Shown: positions 1 to 10,908, counted from the stretch's first letter. The stretch is DNA of 64,000 nt from Voacanga thouarsii (GCA_026120185.1 JANUWF010001783.1:1953001-2017000); one strand, 5' to 3'. Notes: a model not told the origin generated them from the letters alone. Numbers and translations: made by a program.

Positions 1-160
1 GTTGTGCTCCTATTCCTTGAATAGCATTCCCATTAATTTTTGTTGAACTGTCTACAGCTTGATCTCCAGTATGTCTACAAGTAAGTTCTCGTGGTATCTC
101 TGTTTCTTCTAAAAATTCCAACATACAATTTACAAAATGCCCCCATTCATAGGGATTCAA
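1..160 (-). pseudogene. Element A gag, region with degenerate zinc knuckle (cut by window edge)
   Basis: An open minus-strand frame reads PYEWGHFVNCMLEF followed by about 40 more residues to the window edge. The GHFVNC piece matches the second half of a retroviral CCHC zinc knuckle (G-H-x4-C). The first two cysteines are absent, replaced around PYEW. It follows the gag C-terminal segment at 463-783, where the zinc knuckle is expected in a chromovirus gag. The sequence between them (160-460) is AT-rich and full of stops. The alternative is a host exon, but the position just downstream of element A's gag favours retroelement origin. Confidence 0.45.
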
Positions 161-462
161 AAATTTAAAGAATATAAAATAATTCACACTATACCCTTTT
201 ATTGTTCATACAACTCCAGAAGTATAACACTTTGTAGCTTAACACCAAGTAAAAAGAGTTTGATAATAAATGGCATTTTTTTTTCTCACATTTTCCACAC
301 ATACTTCTACCCATGTCATACTTTTCAATTAATATGTTCTCACAAACATTCATTCTTTTTTATTATATAAAAATTCTACACGAGTCAATTTCTTAATCCT
401 TTCTTACTAAAATCCAAGGTAAACACCCACAACATATCTTTCATAGCTGCTACTACGCTAAT

Positions 463-783
463 TCAATAATATTCAAAGCGGTCACTTGTACTTTTATTGG
501 GTTCTGGTCTATAGGCAAAAGGTTGCCCGTAATTTCCCTTTGTAAGTCTTGAACCTTGTCTCGTATAACCTCTTCTCAATTCATTCCGCCTAATTGACCA
601 TCTAAGATACGAGTAATTAAAAGCTGTGTGGTTTTCTTCCCACAATTATTGTTTTTCCTCTATTCAGACTTTTTTTCTTCTGAAAATTATTTCCTCTTTA
701 ATTTTTGATACTATGTCCACTACAGCACAATAGTTGGGTGAAGCCATACATACTCAATAATGCTCCTTTCTCTTTTTAACTCA
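463..783 (-). pseudogene. Element A gag, C-terminal capsid segment
   Basis: The minus-strand frames are broken by several stops. One reads ASPNYCAVVDIVSKIKEE, which resembles the end of a plant Ty3/gypsy gag capsid domain. It is followed by a basic, glycine- and asparagine-rich stretch (YTRQGSRLTKGNYGQPFAY) of the kind that precedes the zinc knuckle. It joins in the correct order to the gag peptide at 10082-10165 once the Athila insertion is removed. Not functional. Confidence 0.55.
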
Positions 784-960
784 TGATAGGATCTAAATTA
801 GTCATATTTTCCTAGTTATTTGAGACTCTTTTGTAATATATTTTGTTCAATAACTAGTCATATTCCTTCATATTTGAGATTTTACCCTTGGAAATGTATT
901 TTATTCATTATTTCAGATTTTAGGGGTATAACAAAGAAAAAACGTCGCAAAAATATAATA

Positions 961-1201
961 GAGGCGGCGCTGGCCAAGACAGAGAAACCGGCGCCGGCCA
1001 TGCACTGTTGACACAAATTTCGAGGCAACAAAAAATTGGTGAAATAGAGTGAAACTGGCACCAGCTCCAGTAGCCAAGGCAGTGCCGGTTGCATTCTGGA
1101 ATACATTGTGCGGAATTCGAAAAAAAATCGGTGAACGATTAGAGAATTAGAACACAACCGGTGCCAGCTCCAAGAGCCAAGGCGGCGCCGGCTGTGCTCT
1201 G
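961..1201 (+). repeat. GC-rich dyad modules, three copies, in Athila 5' LTR
   Basis: Three copies (about 961-1007, 1050-1100, 1149-1201) share the plan [a]accggcgccggc - short spacer with agcc - gcggcgccggctgt - ttctg or ctctg. They are GC-rich islands in an AT-rich LTR, 120-360 bp upstream of the TATA box. The same plan occurs in other LTR families in this window. Confidence 0.8.
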
Positions 1202-1321
1202 AGGAAAAGGCAGGATTATGATTTTTATACGTGATTTTTTGTAATCTGTGGAGTTTTAGTATTTTTCAACTTCTACTCGGCCAAGAACATTACACCAACG
1301 AATTTAGGCACTTCCCAAGCC

Positions 1322-1329
1322 TATAAATA
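1322..1329 (+). promoter_or_regulatory. TATA box of Athila 5' LTR
   Basis: TATAAATA within aagcctataaatag. It is at the same place in both LTRs and in the related solo LTRs, so it is the likely core promoter for the element RNA. Confidence 0.75.
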
Positions 1330-1652
1330 GATGGAAAACACAAAGAAAAATGGGAGAATTCACTGATCATCATAGAAAATCACTCAATCAAAAGAGAAAT
1401 TCTTCAATACAAGGAGAATTATGCAAGAAAGTTTTCAAAGGAAGAAGAAGGAGGCTTGTCTATAAGTGCTTTCTTTTACTTTGTTTTCTTTTTCTTGAAC
1501 AATGATATATTAGTTGTTTTATTATAATTTGACATTATTTTAGATATTCATGATCTTTAGAGTTATTTGATCTTTTGATTAATTGGTTGTTCTTCTTGGT
1601 ATTTAATTACTTGAGCTTATTACGAAATTAATTGATTGGTTCTTTCCGTTAA

Positions 1653-1896
1653 CTCGCTGAGACCAAAAGGGTTGATGGTGGTTTCAATTTATTAATTTCA
1701 TATTTTTTGTCTGTTAACTCGCCGAGACCAAGGGGGTTAATTGATGAGGACTAGGTAATTAATGGTTAATTGATGTTTGCCGAGATCAAGGATTCATTAG
1801 TTAATTTCATATTTTAAATTCGTCGAGACCAAGGAAATTTAATCAAGGATTATGTTTAATGCATCTTTTGAGTGAATTAGTTGAGACGAGACCAAG
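1653..1896 (+). repeat. Five spaced GAGACCAAG motif slots in Athila 5' LTR
   Basis: Slots begin near 1653, 1718, 1778, 1821 and 1887, each reading close to cgccgagaccaag. They lie downstream of the TATA box. The two related solo LTRs at 10166 and 21998 have the same slots with different, internally matching core sequences. Confidence 0.75.
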
Positions 1897-2327
1897 TGAT
1901 TCTAATTTATCTAGAAGGTAGTGATTTCATGGATTGAAAAAGAAATGAATCTATCTTAATCCTTCATGATGCTAAGAGAATAATTAGTTATGATAATGAT
2001 TAGGTACTTTAAGATCATAATTGTCAAAATAATGGTTTGAGTTACATACTTCTCTATCCTTGACATGTATATGTTTTTATTTTTATTTTCTTCTATTTTA
2101 TTTTATTTCTTTTTCACTTTATTGAGTCAGTTAAACAGTGAAAGAAAAGGGATTAATGCATACTTGTTCCTTGAGGATCAACACTCATTTAAACCCTATG
2201 CTATGTTAATGATGAGTATGCTTGCTCATATGTGTAATTTGGGGTTAACGTTTTAACGTAAACTTGATTGGGAATGTGCTGAGTTTTTATATGATTTTTT
2301 TACCAAAATCCATACGCATTAAGTCTT

Positions 2328-2345
2328 TGGCGCCGTGGCTGGGGA
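2328..2345 (+). other. Primer binding site, tRNA-Asp type (Athila element)
   Basis: The sequence tggcgccgtggctgggga begins six bases after the 5' LTR. It is complementary to the 3' end of plant tRNA-Asp with about two mismatches. Athila elements are known to use tRNA-Asp. Confidence 0.85.
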
Positions 2346-2639
2346 ACAATATCATGAAAACTTGGATTTTGTTGATTTAACCATGTAAATATGTAAATAT
2401 GCAAATATGTAAATATGTATACTTGTTCTTTCCACAAAAAGATGCTATCTTTTGTATTTTGTGTATTTGTGTATACCCTTGTAACCTAACCTACTAACTT
2501 TGACTATGTTCCATCGACTAACTTTGTATTTGTTTAATTTTGTTGTAATCATGAATCCCATATCTAACACGCGTCTATGTTCAGGAGAAATGGTAAATTG
2601 GAGTTAGAGGAAGTTTAATGAGGGGTAGTACCCCTATTA
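2346..2639 (+). other. Athila leader; most of gag missing
   Basis: AT-rich leader with a short run of atgtaaat repeats (about 2383-2420). No gag N-terminus can be read here or downstream. The remaining gag starts near 2640, so a deletion of most of gag is likely. Confidence 0.5.
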
Positions 2640-3246
2640 TGCTTGGGAGATAATACTCACAGCATCGGAATCAGCAGAGCTTGAAACCTTAATTGGAAAA
2701 TTTGTTGTTCATGTCACGAGGCATTTTCAAGAAATAGATTCCAAATTCAAAAAGTTCGAAACAATGATCCGCAATATGGAACAAAAAATCTGGTTTTTGA
2801 CGGATATGGTGATAAAATCTCACGAACTCACACCAATAGCCATTGAGGATACAGCTGCTGTCACATTGCGAAGTGGAAATAAGTTGCCAAACATTTCAGA
2901 GGGCAACCGGCACGGGCCATCCGGTAACTCCGAGACCGAGTAGCGCAGAACTGAACCGGCACAGGCCGAAGCACTAGAACCAGTGCCGGTTGTCCCCTGT
3001 ACATCTTTCAAAAATCCTACTTTCTAGGCTAGAATACCGTATCCTACCCGGTTATACAAAGCCCGAAAAGATGCTCAATTCAACAAATTCCTTGAGGTAT
3101 TTAAACAACTGCATATAAACATCCCACTCAGTGAAACTTTAATTCACATACCCAAATACGCCAAATTCCTTAAAAGCATGCTTGTCAACATAAAACGATT
3201 GGAAGAGTTGTCCACAGTAGTCCTAAACTAAGAATGCTCAGCTATA
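2640..3246 (+). pseudogene. Athila gag, C-terminal remnant
   Basis: One frame reads gag C-terminal sequence including HFQEIDSKFKKFE, MIRNMEQKIWFLTDMVIKSH and EDTAAVTLRSGNKLP, then a proline-rich linker leading toward the protease. In-frame stops occur near 2941, 3027 and 3229. Two adjacent GC-rich dyad modules (2904-3000) lie inside this reading frame and encode the Glu/Pro/Ala-rich linker. Everything upstream, including the main capsid region, is absent. Confidence 0.7.
2904..3000 (+). repeat. Two adjacent GC-rich dyad modules inside gag coding sequence
   Basis: Two back-to-back ~48-bp copies (2904-2951, 2952-3000) of the module seen in the LTRs. The second has an accggcacaggcc left arm and a ccagtgccggttgt right arm. 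Here the module is translated as part of the gag linker. Confidence 0.7.
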
Positions 3247-3750
3247 TTGCAGGACAATCTGAAACTGCCACGTAAAGAAAATGATCCGGGGAGTTTCTCT
3301 ATCCCCTGTTTAATTGGCGCTCTTAATGTCTGTAATGCATTAGTTGACCTAGGTGCTAGCATTAATTTATTGCCATACAAAACATTTAAAAAGCTATGTT
3401 TAGGAGAACCACAACACACTAGGATGAGTATTCAACTCGTGGATAGATCTATCAAATATCCTAGGGGTATAATAGAATATGTGTTGGTAAAAGTGGATAA
3501 ATTCATATTTCTAGTGGATTTTGTTATTCTTGACATGGATGAAGATTCCAAAGTTCCTTTAATCCTAGGTAGGCTTTTCCTAGCTACAGCAAAAGCATTA
3601 ATTGATGTTCATGGGGGGAGGTTGACACTTAGGGTTGGGGATGAAGAAGTAGTGATTCAAATCCACAAGAGTATGAAACACCCATTGTCTTCTGATGATT
3701 CTTGTTTAAAAGTTGATATTCTTAATGAACCTATTTTTGAGTTGATGTAG
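3247..3750 (+). pseudogene. Athila aspartic protease domain
   Basis: The 167-residue open stretch carries the retropepsin active-site motif LVDLGASINLLPY with the catalytic Asp at residue 34, and the ILGRLFL motif near residues 107-113. The family normally reads this as part of one gag-pol polyprotein. Here the frame ends at a TAG (3748-3750) and resumes immediately. I take no independent start codon as real. Confidence 0.88.
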
Positions 3751-4800
3751 GAATCCATTGATGAGGAGTTGATGGAAACATCAATGGCGTATTTGGAGGA
3801 CTTTCACAATAAGGATGGGATAAAGAAGTTGGAAATTGAGAAAAGCAGTTTAGAGAGAATGAAATCATCCATAGAAGATCCTCCCGAGTTGGACTTAAAA
3901 GACCTGCCCGAGCACTTGGAATATGTGTTTTTATCTGAAGGACGTAAATTACCTGTGATCATTGCCAAAGATCTCAATACAGAGCAAAAGACCAAATTGG
4001 TAAGTATGTTGGGAAAATATAAGAGAGTCATAGCTTGGAAAATTACTGATATAAAGGGAATTAGTCCATCCTTTTGCACTCATAAGATTTTGCTAAAAGA
4101 AGGTGCAAAACCCATAGTGCAACCCTAACGTAGGTTGAATCCACACATAAGTGAAGTGGTAAAAGGTGAGGTGGTTAAACTCTTAAATTCAGGCATCATT
4201 TACCCTATTTCTGATAATGTTTGGGTGAGTCCTACTCAAGTTGTGCCAAAGAAGGGAGGAATGACGGTGAGTCCCAATGATAAAAATGAGCTAGTCCCTA
4301 TGAGATTGGTCACGGGTTGGAGGTTTTGCATAGATTATAGGATGCTAAACAAATCCACTAGGAAAGATCACTTTCCTCTTCCTTTCATTAACCAAATGTT
4401 GGAAAGGTTAGCCGGACATGAGTATTATTATTTCTTGGATGGGTTTTCTGGCTACCTACAAATTCCAATAGCTCCGGAGGACCAAGAAAAAACCACATTT
4501 ACATGTCCATATGGTGGTACTTTTGTATATCGTCGGATGCCGTTTGGTCTTTGCAATGGTCCCGGAACATTCCAAAAGTGCATGACAGCTATATTTGAAG
4601 GACTCGTGGGGGACATCATTGAGGTATTTATGGATGATTTTTTAGTCTTTGGTGATTCATTTGACTTGTGCTTAGCTAATCTTAATAAGGTACTCGCAAG
4701 ATATGAAGAGACTAACCTCATGCTTAACTGGGAAAAATGTTACTTTTGGTGCAAGAAGGTATTGTGTTGGGACATAAAATTTTAAGGAAAGGTATAGAAG
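3751..4800 (+). pseudogene. Athila reverse transcriptase, fingers and palm
   Basis: After the TAG at 3748 the frame continues through a linker, is stopped again by TAA at 4126-4128, and then covers the RT core. Visible motifs are WRFCIDYRMLNKSTRKDHFP, YYYFLDGFSGYLQIPIAPED, MPFGLCNGPGTFQKCM and the catalytic FMDDFLVFG (FMDD at 4627-4638). The palm aspartates are kept. A frameshift at about 4740-4785 moves the thumb into another frame. Confidence 0.9.
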
Positions 4801-5657
4801 TAGATAGAGCCAAAATTGAAGAAATTGAGAAGCTGACTCCCCCTACTTCGGTGAAAGCTATAAGGAGCTTTCTTGGTCATGCAGGTTTCTATAGGAGGTT
4901 CATCTTATACTTCTCAAAAATTTCAAAATCTCTTACTTCTTTACTTGAAAAGGATGCTGTGTTTCATTTTTTTGAGCAATGTCTCAATACTTTTGCCCTA
5001 CTTAAAGAAAAGTTAATTAATTCACCCATTTTAATTGCACCTGATTAGTCTCTTCCCTTTGAACTAATATGTGATACAAGTGACTTTGTAGTTGGTGCAG
5101 TACTGGGACAAAGACAGAATAAGCACTTCCAACCTATATACTATGCAAGCAAGACTTTAACGGATGCACAGGAAAGCTACACAACAACGGAGAAAGAACT
5201 ACTTGCCATAGTGTTTGCCTTTAATAAATTCCATTCTTATCTTATTCTATCCAAAATCATTGTTTATACGGACCATTTGGCCCTGAAGTACCTACTAACC
5301 AAACATAATTCCAAACCAAGGTTGATAAGATGGGTTCTATTATTGAAAGAATTTGATTTGGAGATTAGGAACAAAAAGGGTACAAAAAACATGGCTGTGG
5401 ATCACTTGTCCAGATTGGATAATCTGAATTTGAAAGCCTTGATAGAAGAGGATATCGATGACGCTTTTCCGGATGAGAAACTCTTGCTCATAGAAGGTGA
5501 GATTCCAACCACCCCATGGCTCGCCAACTCTACTAATTACTTGGTTATAGGAATTACTCCAAAAGATCTCACGATGCAACAAAAGAAGAAATTCCTCTCC
5601 GAAGTACAGCATTACTTTTGGGAAGACCCATACTTGATTAAGTGTTGTGTGGACTAA
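4737..5657 (+). pseudogene. Athila RT thumb and RNase H
   Basis: After the frameshift the RT thumb reads FLGHAGFYRRF. A stop at 5046-5048 falls just before RNase H, whose parts can be read: [38 protein letters not shown] and the closing [10 protein letters not shown] further stop ends the stretch at 5655-5657. The overlap with the preceding feature marks the frameshift zone. RNase H would act with RT to remove the RNA template during reverse transcription; this copy cannot make a full polyprotein. Confidence 0.88.
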
Positions 5658-6776
5658 ATCATTCGTAGATGCGTGGACTCTAAGGTAGGGGAATGTATTC
5701 TTAGACATTGTCATGAAGGACTTGCTGGAGGCCACTACCAAGCCAACAACACTACACGAAAGGTGCTTGAGTCTGGATTCTATTGGCTCACACTGTTCAA
5801 AGATGCCCATAGGTTTATTCAAGGTTATGATAGGTGTCAACGCATAGGTAATATCACGAAATCCAATGAGATGCCATTGCAAATTTTTCAAGCTTGTGAA
5901 GTATTTGATTGTTGGGGGATAGACTTCATGGGACCTATTCCTAGTTCTTTTGGGAATAAATATACTTTGGTGGCAGTAGATTACGTTTCTAAATAGGTAG
6001 AAGCCTAAGCTTTATTACCCACTAATGATGCAAGGGTTGTGGTAAAATTTCTAAAAAAACTTTTCACCCGTTTTGGTATGCCTAAGGTGCTCATTAGTGA
6101 TAGGGGGACTCATTTTTGTAATGCACAAATGGACAAAGTTCTCAAACATTTTGGAGTAAACCATAGGTTTGCCACCCCCTATCATCCCCAAACGAATGGA
6201 CAGGTTGAAGTGGTTAATAGGGAAATCAAAAGAATTTTAGAAAAAAATATTAACCATACTAGAAAGGATTGGAGTCTTAAATTGGACGACACTCTTTGGG
6301 CATATAGGACAGCTTTTAAGACCCCAATTGGCACAACTCCTTTTCGGTTAGTCTATGGGAAAGCCTGCCATTTACCTGTCGAGATTGAGCATAAGGCTTA
6401 CTGGACTATTAAACTTGTTAATCTTGATCTTGAGTCAGCTGGGAGGTCTAGATTGCTTCAACTCACCACCTTAGAAGAATTGCGGGTGGATGCTTATGAT
6501 AATTCACTTCGCTATAAAGAGAAGGTAAAAAAGTGGCACGATAGGCATATCACTTGTCAACACGGATGGAAAAAGGGTGATCAAGTGTTGCTATTCAATT
6601 CTCGCTTGAAACTTTTTCTGGGTAAATTGAAATCGAGGTGGTCGGGACCATTCATGGTAAGTAAGATATTCCCTTTTGGCTCTCTTGAAATAACTCACCC
6701 TACTCAGGACACTTTCAAAGTTAATGGCAATCGCGTAAAGCGATATGTCGGTGAAAGTCTTCCCAACCCCAAGTAG
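5658..6776 (+). pseudogene. Athila integrase
   Basis: The zinc-binding region reads CHEGLAGGHY then GYDRCQRIGN. The HHCC pattern has both histidines and the last cysteine, but the first cysteine is Tyr. The DDE core has Asp in WGIDFMGP, Asp in LISDRGTHF and Glu in GQVEVVNRE, the last two separated by the family's 35 residues. Two stops (5994-5996 and 6006-6008) cut the core. The C-terminal domain is open to the TAG at 6774, including [11 protein letters not shown]. Integrase would insert the cDNA; this copy is inactive. Confidence 0.9.
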
Positions 6777-8550
6777 GTGGAGATGCTATTCGACACTGTA
6801 GCATAGCACTTGTTGAGTTCTCTTGAGGCAGTTTTCTGTTTGTACTCTTTTCTAGTTTTTATGCTTTGGTGTGTCTTTTGCATTTTTCTTTTTAGGTACT
6901 TTACCAATGCCTTATTCTTCAAGAATTCAGCTCTTGTACAGCACAATGCACAATGAATGGAAGTTTATTTTTCTTATTCCTTCTCCTTTTTATATTTTTG
7001 GTCCCATGGTATGGTTTAGTCTTTGTTATATTTATATAGCTATTGAGGACAATGTCTAGTTTAAGTGTAGGGGAGTAATTTGATTGATAATTCTTCTATG
7101 CATATACTCTAGCCTTCTTGGGAGCAAACATTTTGAGCAAAATTTTCAAAAAATTTTCTGATTTTCTTTGTGATTTCAAGCTATATTTTTAGTGCATATC
7201 TTTATGATGGATTATAGAGCATATGTTCTAGATCATTTATGGCTTATGCATGACTTTTCGCACTCACTTGGATGAAGTAGGTCTTGATCAAATGCTTTGC
7301 ATTGTTCTTAAACCTGTTTTTCTACAAAAATTCATGGAGCATTCTAGAACTTATTTGAATATCTCTTGAGGGGAAATAAGAAAGACAGTCATGATTTAAC
7401 TTAGGAATGATGGTAGTAAGCCTTCTTTGGATAGTTTGAGATTTTCAAGCCTACCTATTGTTATAGTATCCCTAGTGCCTATTTTAAGCCTAACTTGTTG
7501 ATTTCTTTCTTTAAAACCCGTTATCATACTTTGTCCATTGCTTGTTTTTGAAAGTTTGAATAATTTTCCAAATCTTTATGCTCTTGGTAGATGAAAGTAT
7601 ATGTAGGAGAATGTTGAGGAAGAATACTTAGAGAAAGATCGTGACTCGTTACTTTTAGTTATGTATCAATAGTTGTGTCGAGTAAGAAAAAGAAAAGAAA
7701 GAGAAAAGAGAGAGTGAAAACAAGAAAACAAAAACAAAAACTGCTAGAAAGAATGGAAGAAAAGTGAGAGAGAAAAGAATAGCAGTAGTGTAAACAAAAG
7801 AGGAGTGAAAGAAAAGAAAATTGAGAGAAAAAGAGAGAAGAAAGATCACAAGAGGAATGGTGATTGAGCTGTAAAAGTTGAGTTCATATTAAATACTTGA
7901 CACCATTACTAAAAAATACGAGTGATCTTGTGAAAAATAGAAAAGAATTGATGAAGAATGGGAAAAGATGAGAAGAAGAATGGAAAAAGAGAAAAAATGC
8001 AGGATTTTCTTGAGTTGAGTTGTAATTGCTGAATAAGGTTATAGTTTGATTGATTTTTGGAATAGGAGAGCAAGTAGAGTTGAAAATTATTGATTTATTT
8101 GTTTATCCTTTTCTAGCGAACTCTCAGCTTTTTTGCTATTTGATTTTCCTATATCCTTCGTTTGCTAAGCTACATTACAAGCCTTTAGCCTTACATTACA
8201 AACTTGAAAGTCCTATTTGACCTAAGTAGAATCATGATATGTCTCGAATTAGTGGAGAGAGTGTATGAAAGGTAAGCCTATTGAATGCATATTCTTTTTG
8301 AACTAAATTCTTTTCAATGGTTTGAGAATATTGTTACGTATTGTGATGGTTCTACTAAGTCATTATACATTTACACAAGTCTTCCATTTGTTATGAAAGA
8401 TGTAATAGCATGTGTTTTATGTTCTTGAATGAAGAAAACATTGAAGATATTATTTTGAAGTTGATTGAGTTATTGATGAAACCTTGTGTTTTCCTACTTG
8501 TCTTTGATACTTTCCTTGAGGACAAGCAAAGAGCTAAGTGTGGAGGAATA
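6777..8550 (+). other. Athila 3' non-coding region with two polypurine-tract-like sites
   Basis: No supported coding sequence, although some Athila elements have an env-like ORF here. A gag-gaca...tttaagtgtaggggag site lies at about 7047-7075. Strong purine-rich sequence covers 7680-7860 and 7930-7990. A second gaggacaa...ctaagtgtggaggaa site at 8518-8550 abuts the 3' LTR and is the likely functional polypurine tract. The short ORF at 6871-7059 has no family signature. Confidence 0.65.
8535..8550 (+). other. Polypurine tract next to Athila 3' LTR
   Basis: The purine-rich taagtgtggaggaata directly precedes the TGATAGG start of the 3' LTR, the position where plus-strand DNA synthesis is primed. 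Confidence 0.6.
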
Positions 8551-8730
8551 TGATAGGGGCTAAATTAGTCATATTTTTCCTAGTTATTTGAGACTCTTTT
8601 GTGATACATTTTGTCCAATAACTAGTCATATTCCTTCATATTTGAGATTTTACCCTTGGAAAGATATTTTGTTCATTATTTCAGATTTTAGGGGTAAAAC
8701 GAAGCAAAAACGTTGCAAAAATATAATAGA

Positions 8731-8955
8731 GGCGGTGCCGGCCATGCACTGTTGACACAAATTTTGAGGCAACAAAAAATTGGTGAAACAAAGCAAAACA
8801 GAGTGGAACCGGTGCTAACTCCAATAGCCAAGGCGGCACCGGCTGCATTCTGGAATACATTGTGCAAAATTCGAAAAAAAATCGGTGAACGAGTAGAGAA
8901 CCAGAACACAACCGACGCCGGCTCCGAGAACCAAGGCTGCACCAGCTGTGCTCTG
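8731..8955 (+). repeat. GC-rich dyad modules in Athila 3' LTR
   Basis: Counterpart of 961-1201. The first module is reduced to a single half (ggcggtgccggcc); the other two are full length. Confidence 0.75.
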
Positions 8956-9075
8956 AGGAAAAGGCGGGATTGTGATTTTTATATGCGATTTTTGATAATC
9001 TGTGAAGTTTTAGTATTTTTCAGCTTCTACTCAACCAAGATAAATACACCAACGAGTTTAGGCACTTTCCAAGCC

Positions 9076-9083
9076 TATAAATA
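9076..9083 (+). promoter_or_regulatory. TATA box of Athila 3' LTR
   Basis: TATAAATA in aagcctataaataaatggg, matching the 5' LTR position. Confidence 0.7.
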
Positions 9084-10081
9084 AATGGGAAACACAAAGG
9101 AAATAGGGAGAATTCATTGATCATCACATAAAATCACTCGATCAAAAGAGAAATTCTTCAACACAAGGAGGATTGTGCAAGAAGGTTTTCAAATGAAGAA
9201 GAATGAGTCTTGTCTATAAGTGCTTTCTTTTACTTTGTTTTCTTTTTCTTGAACAATGATGTGTTAATTATTTTATTGTAATTTGACATTGTTTTAGATA
9301 TTCATGATCTTTAGAGTTATTTGATTTTTTGATTAATTGGTTGTTCTTCTTGGTATTTAATTACTTGAGTTTATTACAAGATTAATTGATTGGTGCTTTC
9401 CATTAACTCGCTGAGACCAAAGGGGTTGATGGTGGATTCAATTTATTAATTTCATAATTGTTGTCTGTTAACTCGCCGAGACCAAGGGGGTTAATTGATG
9501 AGGACTAGGTAATTAACGGTTAATTGATGTTTGTCGAGACCAAGGATTCATTGGTTAATTTCATATTTTAAATTCGCCGAGACCAAGAGAATTTAATCAA
9601 GGATTGTGTTTAATGCATCTTTTGGGTGAATTATTTGAGACAAGACCGAGTGATTCTAATTTATCTAGAAGGTAGTGATTTCATGGATTGAAAAAAGAAA
9701 TGAATCTATCTTAATCCTTTATGATACTAAAGGAATAATTAGTTATGACAATGATTGGGTACTTTAAGATCATGATTGTCAAAATAATGGTTTGAGTTAC
9801 ATACTTCTCTGTCCTTGACATGTATATATTTTTATTTTTATTTTCTTCTGTTTTATTTTACTTCTTTTTCACTTTATTGAGTTGGTTAAACAATGAAAGA
9901 AAAGAGATTAATGCATACTTGTTCCATGAGGATCAACACTCATTTGAACCCTGTAATATGTTAATGATGAGTACACTTGCTCATATGTGTAATTTGGGGT
10001 TAACGTTTTAATGTAAACTTGATTGGGAATGTGTTGAGTTTTTATATGATTTCTAAACCCAAATCTATACGCATCAACTCA

Positions 10082-10165
10082 GGACGCAACCTTTTCACAA
10101 AGCACCTTGTCTTATCAACTTCAGTTTGTACTAATAGGGGGAAAGAAAGATAATACTTAGGAAGT
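10082..10165 (-). pseudogene. Element A gag fragment between two insertions
   Basis: The minus-strand frame reads KTRCFVKRLRPEL, a gag capsid-like motif, and runs into 783 once the Athila insertion is removed. Positions 10161-10165 (gaagt) are the left target duplication of the next solo LTR. Confidence 0.55.
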
Positions 10166-10343
10166 TGATAGGACCTAAATTAGTTTTATTTTTTTTAGTT
10201 ATTTGAGGCTATTTTGTGATACATTTTGTAAAATAACTAGTCATATTCTTTCATATTTGATATTTCTCTTATAAAAATTCTTTTCTGTAATTTTATGCAA
10301 AAATAAGGAAAAATTAGAGTTAATTGTGTGATTTTTCAGAATA

Positions 10344-10391
10344 GAGGCGGCACTAGCCCGAGAAGAATAGCCGGCGCCGGTCTTCCTCTGG
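10344..10391 (+). repeat. GC-rich dyad module in solo LTR S1
   Basis: A single copy: gaggcggcactagccc left arm, agccggcgccggtctt right arm, ending cctctgg. Confidence 0.7.
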
Positions 10392-10908
10392 AAGAGTAAA
10401 GGAATTGAATGAAACAGGGTCATTGAAATTGGAAACACAGTGAAGGATTTCGATGGGCCCAGATGTAAAGCAAAGTCAACAATGGTAGGCTGGAAAAGAA
10501 GCAGCCGAAATAAGACAACAGGAGTAAGAAAGAAATAGCAGGCGATGGCCTGAAAAATGTCTCAATTGAGCCAATGCAAAATAATTTTTGGTAGGCTTGG
10601 TTTGTGGCTCAAATCGAGCTGACACAACAAAGAAAGGTAGTAGATTTTCGGTGGCTTCAAGCAAAATTTTGCACGGCTTATTTACAGCCAAATTCACCAA
10701 ATTTCAGCACAATTCAAATTCAACAAGAATGGTATTCAGCAGAACACAACAAAGTCAAAATGGTTTCCAAATGACAATTCATAATGGCGGTGGACTTACT
10801 TAGTTTATTTAGGATTTTATTTTAGACATTTTATTAATCCTTTTTGGTTTTAAATTTTAGATAATTACTTCTTCTTTATTTAGGATTCTTTTAGGAATTT
10901 TGTAAGCC

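Larger units (their letters stand above)
784..2321 (+). repeat. 5' LTR of the Athila-type element
   Basis: Starts TGATAGGATCTAAATTAG and ends ATACGCATTA; the right LTR ends GCATCA, so the terminal CA has mutated here. Contents in order: AT-rich U3, three GC-rich dyad modules (961-1201), a TATA box at 1322, then five spaced GAGACCAAG-like motifs (1653-1896). It has one extra half-module compared with the 3' LTR. Confidence 0.92.
784..10076 (+). mobile_element. Complete, inactive Athila-type Ty3/gypsy retrotransposon
   Basis: The element runs TG...CA between long LTRs (784-2321 and 8551-10076) and is flanked by the 5-bp target duplication actca at 779-783 and 10077-10081. A tRNA-Asp type primer site follows the left LTR, and pol has the order protease, RT, RNase H, integrase. 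The DLGAS protease motif, FMDD RT motif and tRNA-Asp primer site fit the Athila lineage. At 9.3 kb it is shorter than usual because most of gag is missing. Pol has at least six stops and one frameshift. The LTRs differ at about 13 of their first ~180 aligned bases, so the insertion is not recent. It sits inside gag of element A. Confidence 0.93.
8551..10076 (+). repeat. 3' LTR of the Athila-type element
   Basis: Starts TGATAGGGGCTAAATTAG and ends ATACGCATCA, followed by the target duplication actca. Same layout as the 5' LTR: GC-rich modules at 8731-8955, TATA box at 9076-9083, motif slots at about 9407-9652. It lacks the ~24 bp that separate two half-modules at the start of the module block in the 5' LTR. 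Confidence 0.92.

Noticed and set aside
882..1157. Antisense ORF across the Athila 5' LTR, with similar ORFs at 8681-8911 and 22087-22275
   Set aside because: The shared protein sequence follows from the shared LTR DNA, including the GC-rich modules. The frames break differently in each copy and show no family features.
7655..7849. Phe/Leu-rich minus-strand ORF resembling a membrane protein
   Set aside because: It is the antisense of the purine-rich Athila 3' region, so the composition is an artefact.
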